This document shows, in pieces, positions 27,991-35,949 of a stretch of DNA of 54,311 bases. How positions within the stretch are numbered: the stretch's first letter is position 1; each line of letters begins with the position of its first letter. The position numbers were made by a program, and so were the translations under genes. Source of the DNA: Companilactobacillus mindensis DSM 14500 (GTDB lineage: Bacteria; Bacillota; Bacilli; Lactobacillales; Lactobacillaceae); contig NZ_AZEZ01000022.1 of the NCBI RefSeq assembly GCF_001434275.1, positions 1 through 54,311 on the forward strand. Direction: 5' to 3'. Under the pieces are notes generated by a model that saw nothing but the letters and a program-made list of their open reading frames with translations, was not told the origin of the DNA and did not search any database.

Positions 27991-28064
27991 GTCACAGTGG
28001 CTCAGTTGGATAGAGCAACGGTCTTCTAAACCGTAGGTCGTGAGTTCGAATCTCACCTGTGACA
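27991..28064 (+). tRNA. tRNA-Arg (anticodon TCT), copy 1
   Basis: A 74-nt cloverleaf: acceptor GTCACAG/CTGTGAC, D stem GCTC/GAGC, anticodon stem ACGGT/ACCGT with loop CTTCTAA (TCT reads AGA), T stem GTGAG/CTCAC with loop TTCGAAT, discriminator A. CCA is not encoded. It has its own promoter and terminator. Confidence 0.98.
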
Positions 28065-28079
28065 TTTTTTTATACCTTT

Positions 28080-28114
28080 AAGTCGTTAGAGATTTTTCTC
28101 TAGCGACTTTTTTT
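28080..28114 (+). terminator. Terminator after tRNA-Arg copy 1
   Basis: AAGTCGTTAGAGA/TCTCTAGCGACTT stem with a T run. Confidence 0.85.
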
Positions 28115-28153
28115 ATTGTTTTAAATTAATTAAAATATTTTTTAATTTAGGCG

Positions 28154-28182
28154 TTGCATGTTTAATAACTTTTATCTATAAT
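28154..28182 (+). promoter_or_regulatory. Promoter of second tRNA-Arg
   Basis: TTGCAT (28154-28159) and TATAAT (28177-28182), spacer 17 nt. Confidence 0.7.
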
Positions 28183-28194
28183 AGTACGAGTGAT

Positions 28195-28268
28195 GTCACA
28201 GTGGCTCAGTTGGATAGAGCAACGGTCTTCTAAACCGTAGGTCGTGAGTTCGAATCTCACCTGTGACA
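28195..28268 (+). tRNA. tRNA-Arg (anticodon TCT), copy 2
   Basis: Identical in all 74 positions to the copy at 27991-28064, including the preceding GTGAT. Separate promoter and terminator, so this is a tandem duplication of a complete tRNA unit whose spacers have since diverged. Confidence 0.98.
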
Positions 28269-28272
28269 TAAT

Positions 28273-28318
28273 AAAAAATACCGCTAAGCGTAATTTACGT
28301 TTGGTGGTATTTTTTTTG
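28273..28318. terminator. Bidirectional terminator between tRNA-Arg copy 2 and the CDF gene
   Basis: ATACCGCTAAGCGTA/TACGTTTGGTGGTAT hairpin with A run before and T run after, serving the tRNA on plus and the cation transporter on minus (its distal stop is at 28326). Confidence 0.75.
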
Positions 28319-28325
28319 TACTATT

Positions 28326-29294
28326 TTACATTGCCGGTACAGCCATTACATCTGTATCAACAATTCCAAATTGCCGGCGCATCTTGGACTCGATCCGCTC
28401 TCCTAGCAAATAACTATCTCTAACTTCCATATGCGGATCGACGCCGATAATAATATCCAACGTCACGACATTGCCATTGTAATGAGCATTTAGTTCTTCA
28501 ACTTCTTTGACTTCAGGAAACTCTTCGATCGACTGCTTAAATTGACCCTCAACTTCAGGGTCAATTTAAGCAGCCAGATTCAAACTGCTTTCGCGAAAAA
28601 TTTTGATACCCGATACCAGAATAAAGAGGCCTACAACGATACTAGCCGCTCCGTCTAACCAAGCAATCTTAAACCAGAGAGCCCCACCGATAGCAACTAG
28701 CGTTCCTAAACTGGTCATGGCGTCACTCAAACTATCTTGGGCTGCTGCCGTCAAAGCCGCATTGTGCAATTTTCGCCCAGCACGAAGATTTTGATACCAA
28801 ACCACTAACATAATGACCATCGCAACTCCTGCTCCTAGCATGGTGATCGGTTGTGGCACTGCCTGAGAATTCTGATTCAAAAGACTTTTTAAGCCGGAAA
28901 ACATAATATTTAACGAAATAGCGATCATGATCAAACCAGTGATCAGCGTGAAGACTGTCTCGTAATGAAATCTAGTCAGCTGCAATCGCTGTCCATTTTG
29001 TTGAGAATCCTCTGGTAAAGGCTCTCCCATCAGATCATCGTCGTCAATATCACGGGCAATAAAAATACCGATCAACAACAAAACCGCTGAAATTATTCCT
29101 GACAAGTTATTCAAAGCATCGGCCCGCAAAGTTTGCGAATGTCCAATCATGGCTAAATAAAATTCAACTACTGAAATCACCAAATACGCTGCGACATTGA
29201 ACCATAAATGATGTTGGGCACTGTGTAATTTTTGTAATTCTTCAGTCTGTGTCCTCTTCCAAACCGCTTGTTCAGCTTCCCGATGTTCCTGCAT
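28326..29294 (-). pseudogene. CDF-family cation efflux transporter, interrupted by an in-frame TAA
   Basis: The first 242 codons encode the membrane domain of a cation diffusion facilitator: about six TM segments, TLRADALNNLSG in TM2 and AAAQDSLSDAMTSLG in TM5 as metal-site motifs, and an acidic cytoplasmic loop (DIDDDDLMGEP). Translation stops at TAA (28566-28568). The same frame then continues for 79 codons with the typical cytoplasmic domain (IDPEVEGQFKQSIEEFPEVK, later GVDPHMEVRDSYLLGERIES) to TAA at 28326-28328. The joined length, about 322 aa, fits the family. Zn, Mn or Fe export is expected from the family. The truncated membrane part may retain some activity, or the stop may be read through. 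Confidence 0.85.
28533..28573. repeat. Perfect 17-bp inverted repeat inside the CDF gene containing the stop
   Basis: CTGCTTAAATTGACCCT (28533-28549) and its exact reverse complement (28557-28573) flank a 7-nt loop. The premature TAA lies in the right-hand arm. No T run follows on either strand, so it is not an ordinary terminator. Confidence 0.9.
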
Positions 29295-29357
29295 AGTCTT
29301 ACCTTCTTTTGATGTGGTTCAAAGTCAATCTTAGACCATCTTGCCTGCAAATGGCAT

Positions 29358-29396
29358 CAAAAAAGCCTCTTCCTTACCGGGAAGAGACCTTTTTTA
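29358..29396. terminator. Terminator-like hairpin upstream of the CDF gene
   Basis: CTCTTCC/GGAAGAG extended stem with A and T runs on either side, active-looking in both directions. On the minus strand it follows the 43-aa ORF and precedes the CDF start by about 60 nt; a small GCAGC/GCTGC hairpin lies just before it. Confidence 0.7.
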
Positions 29397-29530
29397 TCGT
29401 TGAGGATAGAATGCAGCCTTCGCTGCTCATTTAATATATCATTTTAAGTTCAATCATTGAGCAATTTAAAGAACACGTAAAGGAACTGTATTCTAAATTA
29501 CAAACTCATGAAAAAATGATTATTTTTATT

Positions 29531-29662
29531 CTACAGACCCAACTGCAATAGTTTGTTCATTGCTTCTTCAATTGTCTTACCGCATGCAGAAACCCGAGTG
29601 TTTTTCTTATCAAATACGGTAAACAATTGACTCTTGTTATCTAAAGTCACTTTATATCTCAT
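29531..29662 (-). CDS. 43-aa small protein of unknown function
   Basis: The short ORF starts MRYKVTLDNKSQLFTVFDKK and ends KTIEEAMNKLLQLGL. GAGGAGGTAGGCAAT precedes the ATG, an ideal ribosome binding site, and a promoter TTGCAT-N16-TAGAAT lies at 29693-29720. Predicted fold is two beta strands followed by a helix. No family recognised. A terminator-like hairpin follows about 135 nt downstream. Confidence 0.65.
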   Translation of the reverse strand: MRYKVTLDNKSQLFTVFDKKNTRVSACGKTIEEAMNKLLQLGL

Positions 29663-29968
29663 ATTGCCTACCTCCTCTTTATTTGATTATTAATTCTACA
29701 CGCTTTTAATAAAAATGCAATAGAAACAAACTATTTTATTTTTATTGTTTATAATCGTTCGTTGGCATATTTTTCTGTTTCCCAGTAGTCTCGGTTAAAT
29801 ATATATATTGTGTACCCTATCAACTATTTTAGGCTCGGCTAAATTATTTCTCTTAGAAGTTTTAAAGTAGGCATTTTGTCATCAACCCTTAATAATGTCA
29901 TCAATCAGTAATATACTTGTAATCAATTTTTCATAACGAGATATATCATTATATTTAAATACATTTAT
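29663..29968. other. AT-rich gap between the 43-aa ORF and the YnbB-like gene
   Basis: About 300 bases. Apart from the promoter of the small ORF at 29693-29720, I see no gene. There is a short direct repeat GTCATCAA near 29878 and 29896 and AT-rich tracts. Confidence 0.5.
29693..29720 (-). promoter_or_regulatory. Promoter of the 43-aa ORF
   Basis: Minus-strand TTGCAT (29715-29720) and TAGAAT (29693-29698), spacer 16 nt, about 30 nt before the ATG. Confidence 0.6.
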
Positions 29969-31315
29969 TTATAATATTTTCAAATTCATAAATAAGGTTC
30001 GGAAATTACCCATTTTTACACTAAAACAGCTTGAAATTGTTTCATAAAACAAAAAAAGCATGGCCACTGGCCACACTTTTGCGCAATTTTTAGAAGAATA
30101 GATCTTTACATGCTCGTAAGTCAATCCACCTTGAATATAAATAATATATGGTGCACGCATTGGTCCATCACATGAGAATTCAATACTTGCACCCGAGACG
30201 AAAGTTCCGGCTGCCATAACTACTTGATCTTCGTAACCTGACATAGGACTTGGTTCCGGCGAAACATTGGAATCGATTGGTGAGAACTTTTGCACGAGAT
30301 TAGCAAATTGGACCATCTTGTCGGGGTCGTTGAATTCAATCGTTTGGATCAAATCGGTGCGATCGTCATTCCACTTAGGTGAAACATTCAAACCGAGCTT
30401 TTCAAAGATAGCAGCTTCAAAAATTGCCCCTTTGATAGCATTTCCGGTCACTCTTGGAGCCAGGAAGAAACCTTGGAACATTTCAGCTTGACGGCCAATC
30501 GTAGCCCCTTCAGAAGCCCCAATTCCAGGAGCGGTCAAACGGTAGCTAGCTAATTCAACTAGATCTTTTTTACCGACGATATAACCACCGACTTTAGCCA
30601 AGCCACCACCAGCATTCTTGATCAATGAGCCGGCCATAAGATCAGCCCCTACTTCAGTAGGTTCGATTGTTTCGGAAAATTCACCGTAGCAGTTATCAAC
30701 AAAAATAATTGCATCGGTAACTTCCTTAACATTCTTAATGATCTCAGCGATTTCTTTGACGGTCAAACTCTTTCTAGTTGAATAACCACGTGAACGTTGG
30801 ATAGCAATAACTTTAGGATTCTGTTCTTTGATCTTTTTCTTCATCAGATCAAAATCAACTTTGTCGCCATCCATTTCGACATAATCAAAGCCAATCTTGT
30901 AATCGATCAAAGAACCCTTTTTGTTGCCAGCTGTTCCGATAACTTCTTGCATCGTATCGTAAGGTTCCCCTGTAACGTACAAAAGGTTGTCTCCTGGACG
31001 TAATAATCCAAATAAGGCTGTTGCTAATGTATGGGTACCAGAAACGAACTGTGGACGAACTAGAGCTGCTTCAGTCTTAAACACATCCGCATAGACTGCT
31101 TCTAGTTGATCACGGCCACGGTCATCATCACCATAGCCAGTCGTTCCCAACAAACTAGCTTCGTCGATACTCTCTTTTCTAAAGGCTTTTAGAACTTTAT
31201 CTTGATTGTCCAAAACTTGTTCATCGATCTCAGCAAGTTTTGGTGCAATTTGTTCATCCGTCTCCTTAATAACTTCCTTCAATTTTTCTGGAAATGCTGC
31301 ATCCCATTTAGTCAT
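29969..31315 (-). CDS. YnbB-like PLP-dependent (cystathionine-lyase-type) protein, C-terminus altered
   Basis: A fold-type I PLP enzyme of the methionine gamma-lyase/aluminium-resistance group. It contains EASLLGTTGYGDDDRGRDQLE, RPQFVSGTHTLATALFG, the Asp of FVDNCYGEFSE, and the PLP-lysine region AGSLIKNAGGGLAKVGGY. The family sequence is recognisable through GGLTYEHVKI (about residue 400), after which the reading is atypical (YSSKNCAKVW...) and runs through a strong terminator hairpin at 30051-30080. This suggests a frameshift close to the 3-prime end that removed the normal stop. Its start overlaps the miaA stop, so it is translated after miaA. Confidence 0.85.
   Translation of the reverse strand: MTKWDAAFPEKLKEVIKETDEQIAPKLAEIDEQVLDNQDKVLKAFRKESIDEASLLGTTGYGDDDRGRDQLEAVYADVFKTEAALVRPQFVSGTHTLATALFGLLRPGDNLLYVTGEPYDTMQEVIGTAGNKKGSLIDYKIGFDYVEMDGDKVDFDLMKKKIKEQNPKVIAIQRSRGYSTRKSLTVKEIAEIIKNVKEVTDAIIFVDNCYGEFSETIEPTEVGADLMAGSLIKNAGGGLAKVGGYIVGKKDLVELASYRLTAPGIGASEGATIGRQAEMFQGFFLAPRVTGNAIKGAIFEAAIFEKLGLNVSPKWNDDRTDLIQTIEFNDPDKMVQFANLVQKFSPIDSNVSPEPSPMSGYEDQVVMAAGTFVSGASIEFSCDGPMRAPYIIYIQGGLTYEHVKIYSSKNCAKVWPVAMLFLFYETISSCFSVKMGNFRTLFMNLKIL
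30051..30080 (-). terminator. Terminator hairpin inside the annotated end of the YnbB-like gene
   Basis: AAAAGTGTGGCC/GGCCATGCTTTT with loop AGT and a run of seven T on the minus strand. It lies within the last 37 codons of the ORF, which is abnormal. Confidence 0.8.
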
Positions 31316-32234
31316 TTTGCCCTCCTACAAATTTAATGATATTTTCCTCAACTATATTTTGATAATTTTTATCATCACTAATATTATACCAATCTACGTC
31401 CATTTGATTACGGAAATAAGTAAATTGTCGTTTGGCAAAGTGACGAGAATTCTTTTTGATTTCATCCAAGCAGCTATCTAAACTCTGTTGACCTTCAAAA
31501 TAAGGAAATAGTTCCTTGTAGCCAATGCCGTTCTTAGCTTGGGGAAAGACATCTCGATGGTCATAAACGTACTTGACTTCGTCTAATAAGCCCATCTCGA
31601 CCATTTTGTCGACTCGATGGTTGATTCTTTCATAGAGTTTTTGACGTTCATCCGTCAAGCCTACTAAATAAAACTCAGCCCACTGTTGGCCATTGTTTTG
31701 ATCGGTTATCGATCTTCCAGTCGTCCGTTTGACTTCGATTGCCCGAATCAAGCGCCTAGGGTTCTCAATATCGATTTTGGCAAAAGCTAAAGGATCTTCA
31801 GTCTGCAATATTTCTTGTAAACCTGAAACGCCTTTTTCTTGTTCTAGCGTCAATAATTCTTGGCGAACTTGATCGTCTCCGGTCGACTTGCCACCGAGAT
31901 TCAAATTGTTGATCAACGAACTCAAGTAAAACCCAGTTCCACCGACAACCAGTGGCAATTTGTTGTGTTCGCTCAAATCAGTAATGATTGCTTTAGCCTT
32001 CTGTTGAAAATCTTTGACTGTATATCTTTGATCTGCCTCACAAATATCGACTAAATGATGCGGTACTTGTTTCAATTCTTCTGGACTATCTTTGGCTGTT
32101 CCGATATCTAACTTTTTATAGATCTGCATCGAATCGCCAGAAATAATCTCGCCGTTGAGCTTTTGAGCTAATTTCAAACCGAGGGCACTCTTGCCAACAG
32201 CGGTTGGTCCTACTATTGCAACAACTTTTATCAA
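31308..32234 (-). CDS. miaA: tRNA dimethylallyltransferase
   Basis: Adds the isopentenyl group to A37 of tRNAs reading UNN codons. The 308-aa protein has P-loop GPTAVGKSALGLKL, SGDSMQIYKKLDIGTAK, VVGGTGFYL, and the C-terminal FAKRQFTYFRNQ. The start is TTG at 32234: AGAGGTGA lies 4 nt upstream and the sequence IKVVAIVGPTAVGK begins there; further upstream codons are not supported. It overlaps the YnbB-like gene by 8 nt. Confidence 0.95.
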   Translation of the reverse strand: MIKVVAIVGPTAVGKSALGLKLAQKLNGEIISGDSMQIYKKLDIGTAKDSPEELKQVPHHLVDICEADQRYTVKDFQQKAKAIITDLSEHNKLPLVVGGTGFYLSSLINNLNLGGKSTGDDQVRQELLTLEQEKGVSGLQEILQTEDPLAFAKIDIENPRRLIRAIEVKRTTGRSITDQNNGQQWAEFYLVGLTDERQKLYERINHRVDKMVEMGLLDEVKYVYDHRDVFPQAKNGIGYKELFPYFEGQQSLDSCLDEIKKNSRHFAKRQFTYFRNQMDVDWYNISDDKNYQNIVEENIIKFVGGQND

Positions 32235-32319
32235 AAAATCACCTCTCTTGGACAGTTTTTTATAGATATTTTGTAAGAAATACACCATAATGGGAATTAA
32301 AGACAGGAGGAATAGTATT

Positions 32320-32514
32320 ATGGCAAAAAAACAAAAACATCTTCGTTTTGTTAAAGGATTCCTTGTTGGTTCATTAACAACAGCTACAGCAGTTTATGGT
32401 GCTTTGCACGCATTCAAGAAGACTGTCATCGAACCTGAAAATGAAGAAAACGATCGTATCGAATCAAACCGCAGACGTGCTAACCGTAAGAGCCTTCAAG
32501 CACACCAAGGTTAA
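32320..32514 (+). CDS. DUF3042 family small protein
   Basis: A 64-aa protein beginning MAKKQKHLRFVKGFLVGSLT with a short hydrophobic stretch, then AFKKTVIEPENEENDRIE and an Arg/Lys-rich helix. The FKKTVIEPE motif is characteristic of DUF3042, widespread in Lactobacillales with unknown function. AGGAGG lies 8 nt upstream of the ATG at 32320. Divergent from miaA, and ends at a bidirectional terminator. Confidence 0.88.
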   Translation: MAKKQKHLRFVKGFLVGSLTTATAVYGALHAFKKTVIEPENEENDRIESNRRRANRKSLQAHQG

Positions 32515-32532
32515 TCAACATTCTAATTATAC

Positions 32533-32573
32533 AAAAAATGCTGTGTCAGAATTTATTCTGCACAGCATTTTTT
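32533..32573. terminator. Bidirectional terminator between DUF3042 and rhodanese genes
   Basis: AAAAAATGCTGTG..CAGAAT/ATTCTG..CACAGCATTTTTTT hairpin; it serves both convergent transcripts. Confidence 0.9.
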
Positions 32574-32980
32574 TAGATTTTAGTAGTTTTCTTAGTTTTG
32601 CCTTCCCAATCGACAAAACGGTCTTCCAACCACTTAACATCAGTAAAGCCCCACTTCTTTTGCAACTTGAGAGCAGCACGAACGCACATATTCTTGTTGT
32701 CGCTGTATAAGTATACAGGTAGATCAGGTCTCAATTCGCCTTCATTATACTTCAATTGGGAATAAGGAAGACTTCTGGCACCTAAAATATGTTTAGAATC
32801 GAATTGATTCTTTTCTCTTAGATCAACGATTTGAGCTTTTCGCATCGTATCCTCAAAACTCTTTTGGTCCATTGCACCGCCCATTTGTCTACCTTTGAGC
32901 CAGTAATAAAGCCATGTACCAACCCAGTAGATCAAAAATCCAATTACAATAACGTACAAAACAGCATTTAAAACTTGCAT
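32573..32980 (-). CDS. Membrane-anchored rhodanese-like protein
   Basis: A 135-aa protein with one N-terminal TM helix (about 5-28) and a rhodanese domain (about 45-128): QIVDLREKNQFDSKHILGAR, then PVYLYSDNKNMCVRAALKL. At the position of the usual catalytic Cys (YC.SG.RS) there is Ser in YSDNKN; a Cys occurs six residues later. It may therefore lack sulfurtransferase activity or use a shifted residue. It is the last gene of the fthC-rhomboid-yqgQ-glcK run, as in other Firmicutes (YqhL-like). Confidence 0.88.
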   Translation of the reverse strand: MQVLNAVLYVIVIGFLIYWVGTWLYYWLKGRQMGGAMDQKSFEDTMRKAQIVDLREKNQFDSKHILGARSLPYSQLKYNEGELRPDLPVYLYSDNKNMCVRAALKLQKKWGFTDVKWLEDRFVDWEGKTKKTTKI

Positions 32981-32992
32981 CTATAAAAACCC

Positions 32993-33955
32993 CTAATCAA
33001 CTTTAATCAATGAAGCAGCACCAATAACACCCGCACCATTACCAAGACTTGCAAGTCTTAGTTCTGTTGAATCCTTGATAGTAGCGAATTCGTTCTTACG
33101 CATTGCTTTATCAACCTTGTTGAGCAAGAAGTCACCAGCAGCTGAAACACCGCCACCGATAACAACGTACTTAGGATTCAATGTGTTAGCGATGTTACCT
33201 AGAACAAATCCAAGTGAATCACAAACATAATCGGCAACGATCATAGCAAGGTCATCATCTTTCTTAGCTAGGTCGAAAACGTCCTTAGCTGAGATATCTT
33301 GACCATCATCAAGCATGGCCTTCAATTCTGAAGTACCAGCGTATTCTGAGGCACGATCACGAGCAACACGAACGATACCAGTAGCTGAAGCGATTGTTTC
33401 TAGACAGCCACGTTTGCCACATGTACACATGAAGCCGTGAGGATCAACCGTAACGTGTCCGATTTCACCAGCAGCACCATTTTGACCTTGTAGCAATTGA
33501 CCGTTAGCGATGATACCACCACCAACACCAGTACCTAATGTAACAAAGACAACATCGTTGGCATTGTTACCAGCACCTTGCCATCTTTCACCAAGAGCAG
33601 CAACGTTAGCATCATTTTCAATTGTAACAGGAAGACCTGTACCTTTTTCAATATCGCGAACAGGGTAAACTGAGTTAGTCCAGTTAAGGTTGTATGCACC
33701 CTTGATTGTTCCCTTTTCGTGATTGATCGTACCAGGTGAACCTAAACCGATTCCATCGAATTGGTCTGCAGTCATATCGTACATATCGATATGATGATTG
33801 ATTGAATCAATAATATCAGGAATAATAAATTGTCCATCAGATAGAATATTTGTTTCAATACTCCATTTTTGTTGAATCTCACCATCTTCAGTAAGAATAG
33901 CAAATTTAATTGTTGTACCACCAAGGTCAACACCGATTAACTTTTTGTCTGTCAC
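32993..33955 (-). CDS. glcK: ROK-family glucokinase
   Basis: Phosphorylates glucose with ATP. The 320-aa protein has DLGGTTIKFAIL (phosphate 1), IENDANVAALGE, GTGVGGGII and the zinc motif CTCGKRGCLE with GHVTVDPHG. It overlaps the upstream DUF910 gene by 4 nt, in the conserved rhomboid-yqgQ-glcK cluster. Confidence 0.97.
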   Translation of the reverse strand: MTDKKLIGVDLGGTTIKFAILTEDGEIQQKWSIETNILSDGQFIIPDIIDSINHHIDMYDMTADQFDGIGLGSPGTINHEKGTIKGAYNLNWTNSVYPVRDIEKGTGLPVTIENDANVAALGERWQGAGNNANDVVFVTLGTGVGGGIIANGQLLQGQNGAAGEIGHVTVDPHGFMCTCGKRGCLETIASATGIVRVARDRASEYAGTSELKAMLDDGQDISAKDVFDLAKKDDDLAMIVADYVCDSLGFVLGNIANTLNPKYVVIGGGVSAAGDFLLNKVDKAMRKNEFATIKDSTELRLASLGNGAGVIGAASLIKVD

Positions 33956-34185
33956 TTTGATCTGTCCTTTTCTTTCTTTTCTTCTATTCTGTGCTCCCGT
34001 TTTAAGACCATTTGAGCACTAATGAAAGTCTTTTTGTCGATCATCTTATCCTCGTACAAGCGCTTAACTTCAATAAACATCAACTCAATATCCCAGAGCC
34101 TTTTACCAAGGTGAATAAAAGTTCCATATCTTTTGAGTAATTGCTGTACATCATAGAGGGTTCTAAAGCTCATCATATTATCCAT
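33952..34185 (-). CDS. YqgQ family protein (DUF910)
   Basis: A 77-aa helical protein with FRTLYDVQQLLKRYGTFIHLGKRLWDIELM, the hallmark of YqgQ/DUF910 small nucleic-acid-binding-like proteins. Coupled by short overlaps to the rhomboid gene (8 nt) and glcK (4 nt). Function unknown. Confidence 0.9.
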   Translation of the reverse strand: MDNMMSFRTLYDVQQLLKRYGTFIHLGKRLWDIELMFIEVKRLYEDKMIDKKTFISAQMVLKREHRIEEKKEKDRSK

Positions 34186-34855
34186 AAACTACCATACCCT
34201 TTACATACATATAATATGAAATAACGACAAATATTACTAGAGCCAGTATGCGAAACATCATTTTAGGACGACTGATTCTAGGAATTCCTAAAGCGTATCC
34301 CAACAATAGTCCGCCAACAGCACCACCTAAGTGGCCCCAAATATCGATACCAGTCATGGTCAGATCCATTATTAAATTAATAACAATCAATCCTAGAAAA
34401 CTCTTGCCAAGTTCCGTCAAAAAGCGATTTTCACGATAGATCAAAGCTAAAGCTAGAAACGCCGCAAACATCCCAAACAATGACGTACTAGCACCAGCCG
34501 AAATCACGCTACTAGCCCCGAAGGCAAAGCTGGCTAAGTTTCCCATAATACCGCTTACTATATAAATAATGAAAAAACGCCAATGACCAATCATTGGCTC
34601 CAATATTTGACCAACATATAACAGTGTAAACACATTCATAAAAATATGGAAGATGCCAATGTGTAAAAATATTGGTGTAATCAAGCGCCACCATTGACCC
34701 ATTTGGATCAACTCATTGGTTTTGGCACCCAATCGAACTAAAACATTGATATTTTGCGAGCCGCCAATTAACGTTTCGACTAGAAAAACGCCAATCGTAA
34801 CGGCCAACAATGACCAAGTCACATACGCTTTACTCTGTCTATTGATTATCTGCAT
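34178..34855 (-). CDS. Rhomboid family intramembrane serine protease (GluP/YqgP-like)
   Basis: A 225-aa protein with about six TM helices. The catalytic Ser123 lies in SAGASTSLFGMFAA and the catalytic His in IWGHLGGAVGGLLLG. Other rhomboid marks are WWRLITPIFLHIGIFHIFMN. No TPR domain is present, unlike Bacillus YqgP. It overlaps fthC by 17 nt. Confidence 0.95.
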   Translation of the reverse strand: MQIINRQSKAYVTWSLLAVTIGVFLVETLIGGSQNINVLVRLGAKTNELIQMGQWWRLITPIFLHIGIFHIFMNVFTLLYVGQILEPMIGHWRFFIIYIVSGIMGNLASFAFGASSVISAGASTSLFGMFAAFLALALIYRENRFLTELGKSFLGLIVINLIMDLTMTGIDIWGHLGGAVGGLLLGYALGIPRISRPKMMFRILALVIFVVISYYMYVKGMVVYG

Positions 34856-35408
34856 CTTGTTCTTCCTTTGATACGATGATCTTATCGATCGGCTTATCTA
34901 GCACATATACCGGCCAAGGCGTTTCTTCGTAGTATTGTTTAGATAATGCTAAGGAGATTGTCTTGGTTGGATACTTAGCTAAATAGCGGTCAAAATACCC
35001 AGCTCCAAAGCCAAGACGATTATTATCTTGCGAATAAGCTAGTCCCGGAACGATCATGAGTTCTGGCGGATCTAAGAGATTATTGTCGTACTCTTTGGGT
35101 TCTCTGACGCCAAAGGAATTCTCTTCCAATTCGGAATCCTTCGTGTAGCGAACAAAAGTCATCGAATAATCAGCAAAGGTCTTAGGAATATAAACTTCTT
35201 TTCCCATTTCAAAACACTGATTGATAATTGGGAAGGTTGGAATCTCGTCATTCATACTCAACGTGATCCCAACACTAGCGGCTTTTTGAAAATCAGGATC
35301 ATTAAATAGTTGAAAATAAAGATCATTGATTTCCTTTTGAGCTTTATCGGATTTCATAAATTTACTTACGATGTCGATCTGCTTTTTTCTAAAGCTTACC
35401 TTATCCAA
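34839..35408 (-). CDS. fthC: 5-formyltetrahydrofolate cyclo-ligase
   Basis: Converts 5-formyl-THF back to 5,10-methenyl-THF with ATP. The 189-aa protein has an N-terminal Arg/Lys helix (FRKKQID) and the nucleotide-binding signature NRLGFGAGYFDRYLAK. It sits upstream of the rhomboid gene, as in other Firmicutes. Confidence 0.93.
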   Translation of the reverse strand: MDKVSFRKKQIDIVSKFMKSDKAQKEINDLYFQLFNDPDFQKAASVGITLSMNDEIPTFPIINQCFEMGKEVYIPKTFADYSMTFVRYTKDSELEENSFGVREPKEYDNNLLDPPELMIVPGLAYSQDNNRLGFGAGYFDRYLAKYPTKTISLALSKQYYEETPWPVYVLDKPIDKIIVSKEEQDADNQ

Positions 35409-35424
35409 CTAAATCACTCCTTAG

Positions 35425-35460
35425 TAAAAAAAAACAACAGGGATTTTATCCTGTTGTTTA
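35425..35460 (-). terminator. Terminator overlapping the rpmG stop
   Basis: AAACAACAGG/CCTGTTGTTT hairpin with a T run on the minus strand. The stem starts within the rpmG stop codon. Confidence 0.85.
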
Positions 35461-35607
35461 TTTTGTTTCGCGGTGCAATGTAACAGTGCGTTCGCGTGGA
35501 CAATATTTCTTAAGTTCTAGGCGATCAGGATTGTTACGCTTGCTTTTGTTTGTTAGGTATGTACGTTCATGACATGAAGTACATTCCAGTGTAATATTTA
35601 CTCTCAT
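35458..35607 (-). CDS. rpmG: 50S ribosomal protein L33
   Basis: A 49-aa L33 starting [20 protein letters not shown] and ending TVTLHRETK. It keeps Cys9 and Cys12 but the second pair is Cys36 and Glu39 (KKYCPRER) instead of two Cys, so zinc binding is doubtful. GAAAGGAT lies before the ATG. Single gene followed at once by a terminator. Confidence 0.95.
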   Translation of the reverse strand: MRVNITLECTSCHERTYLTNKSKRNNPDRLELKKYCPRERTVTLHRETK

Positions 35608-35894
35608 ATTGGAATATCCTTTCATAATTCTTAACTAAATTCAACTAATTAAATATATCATTTTTTTGCATAATTTAAAAGGCCAAATTCGCATTAGATT
35701 CAACTCTTTAAGTTCGATACCATTATAGCACCTGAAAACATCATTATTAATCGATATGATGTTTTCTTAATCTCAAAGGCAATCACAAATAAGAAAAAAC
35801 AGTCTCAAAGACTTCAAAATTTCTCACGTATAATAGCTTATCATTTATTAGTCGCAGGTGCCAGTTATACAGGCTTTACATTTAAAATAATCAC
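35608..35894. other. Gene-free stretch upstream of rpmG
   Basis: About 290 AT-rich bases. A hairpin AAAACATCAT/ATGATGTTTT lies near 35727-35766 and a plus-strand TATAAT at about 35830. No ORF with a ribosome binding site seen. The rpmG promoter must lie in the right-to-left part of this region. Confidence 0.4.
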
Positions 35895-35939
35895 TCAAAA
35901 AATACCACCTGATTCACATTTGAAATCAGATGGTATTTT
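35895..35939 (-). terminator. Terminator after the class B PBP gene
   Basis: AATACCATCTGATTTCA/TGAATCAGGTGGTATT stem and T run on the minus strand, located beyond the dispersed repeat at 35950-36083. Confidence 0.8.
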
Positions 35940-35949
35940 AAATTAATAT

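Noticed and set aside
29358-29480. Riboswitch (for example Mn-type) before the CDF gene
   Set aside because: Only a small GC-rich hairpin and a terminator are present; I could not match conserved motifs of a known class.
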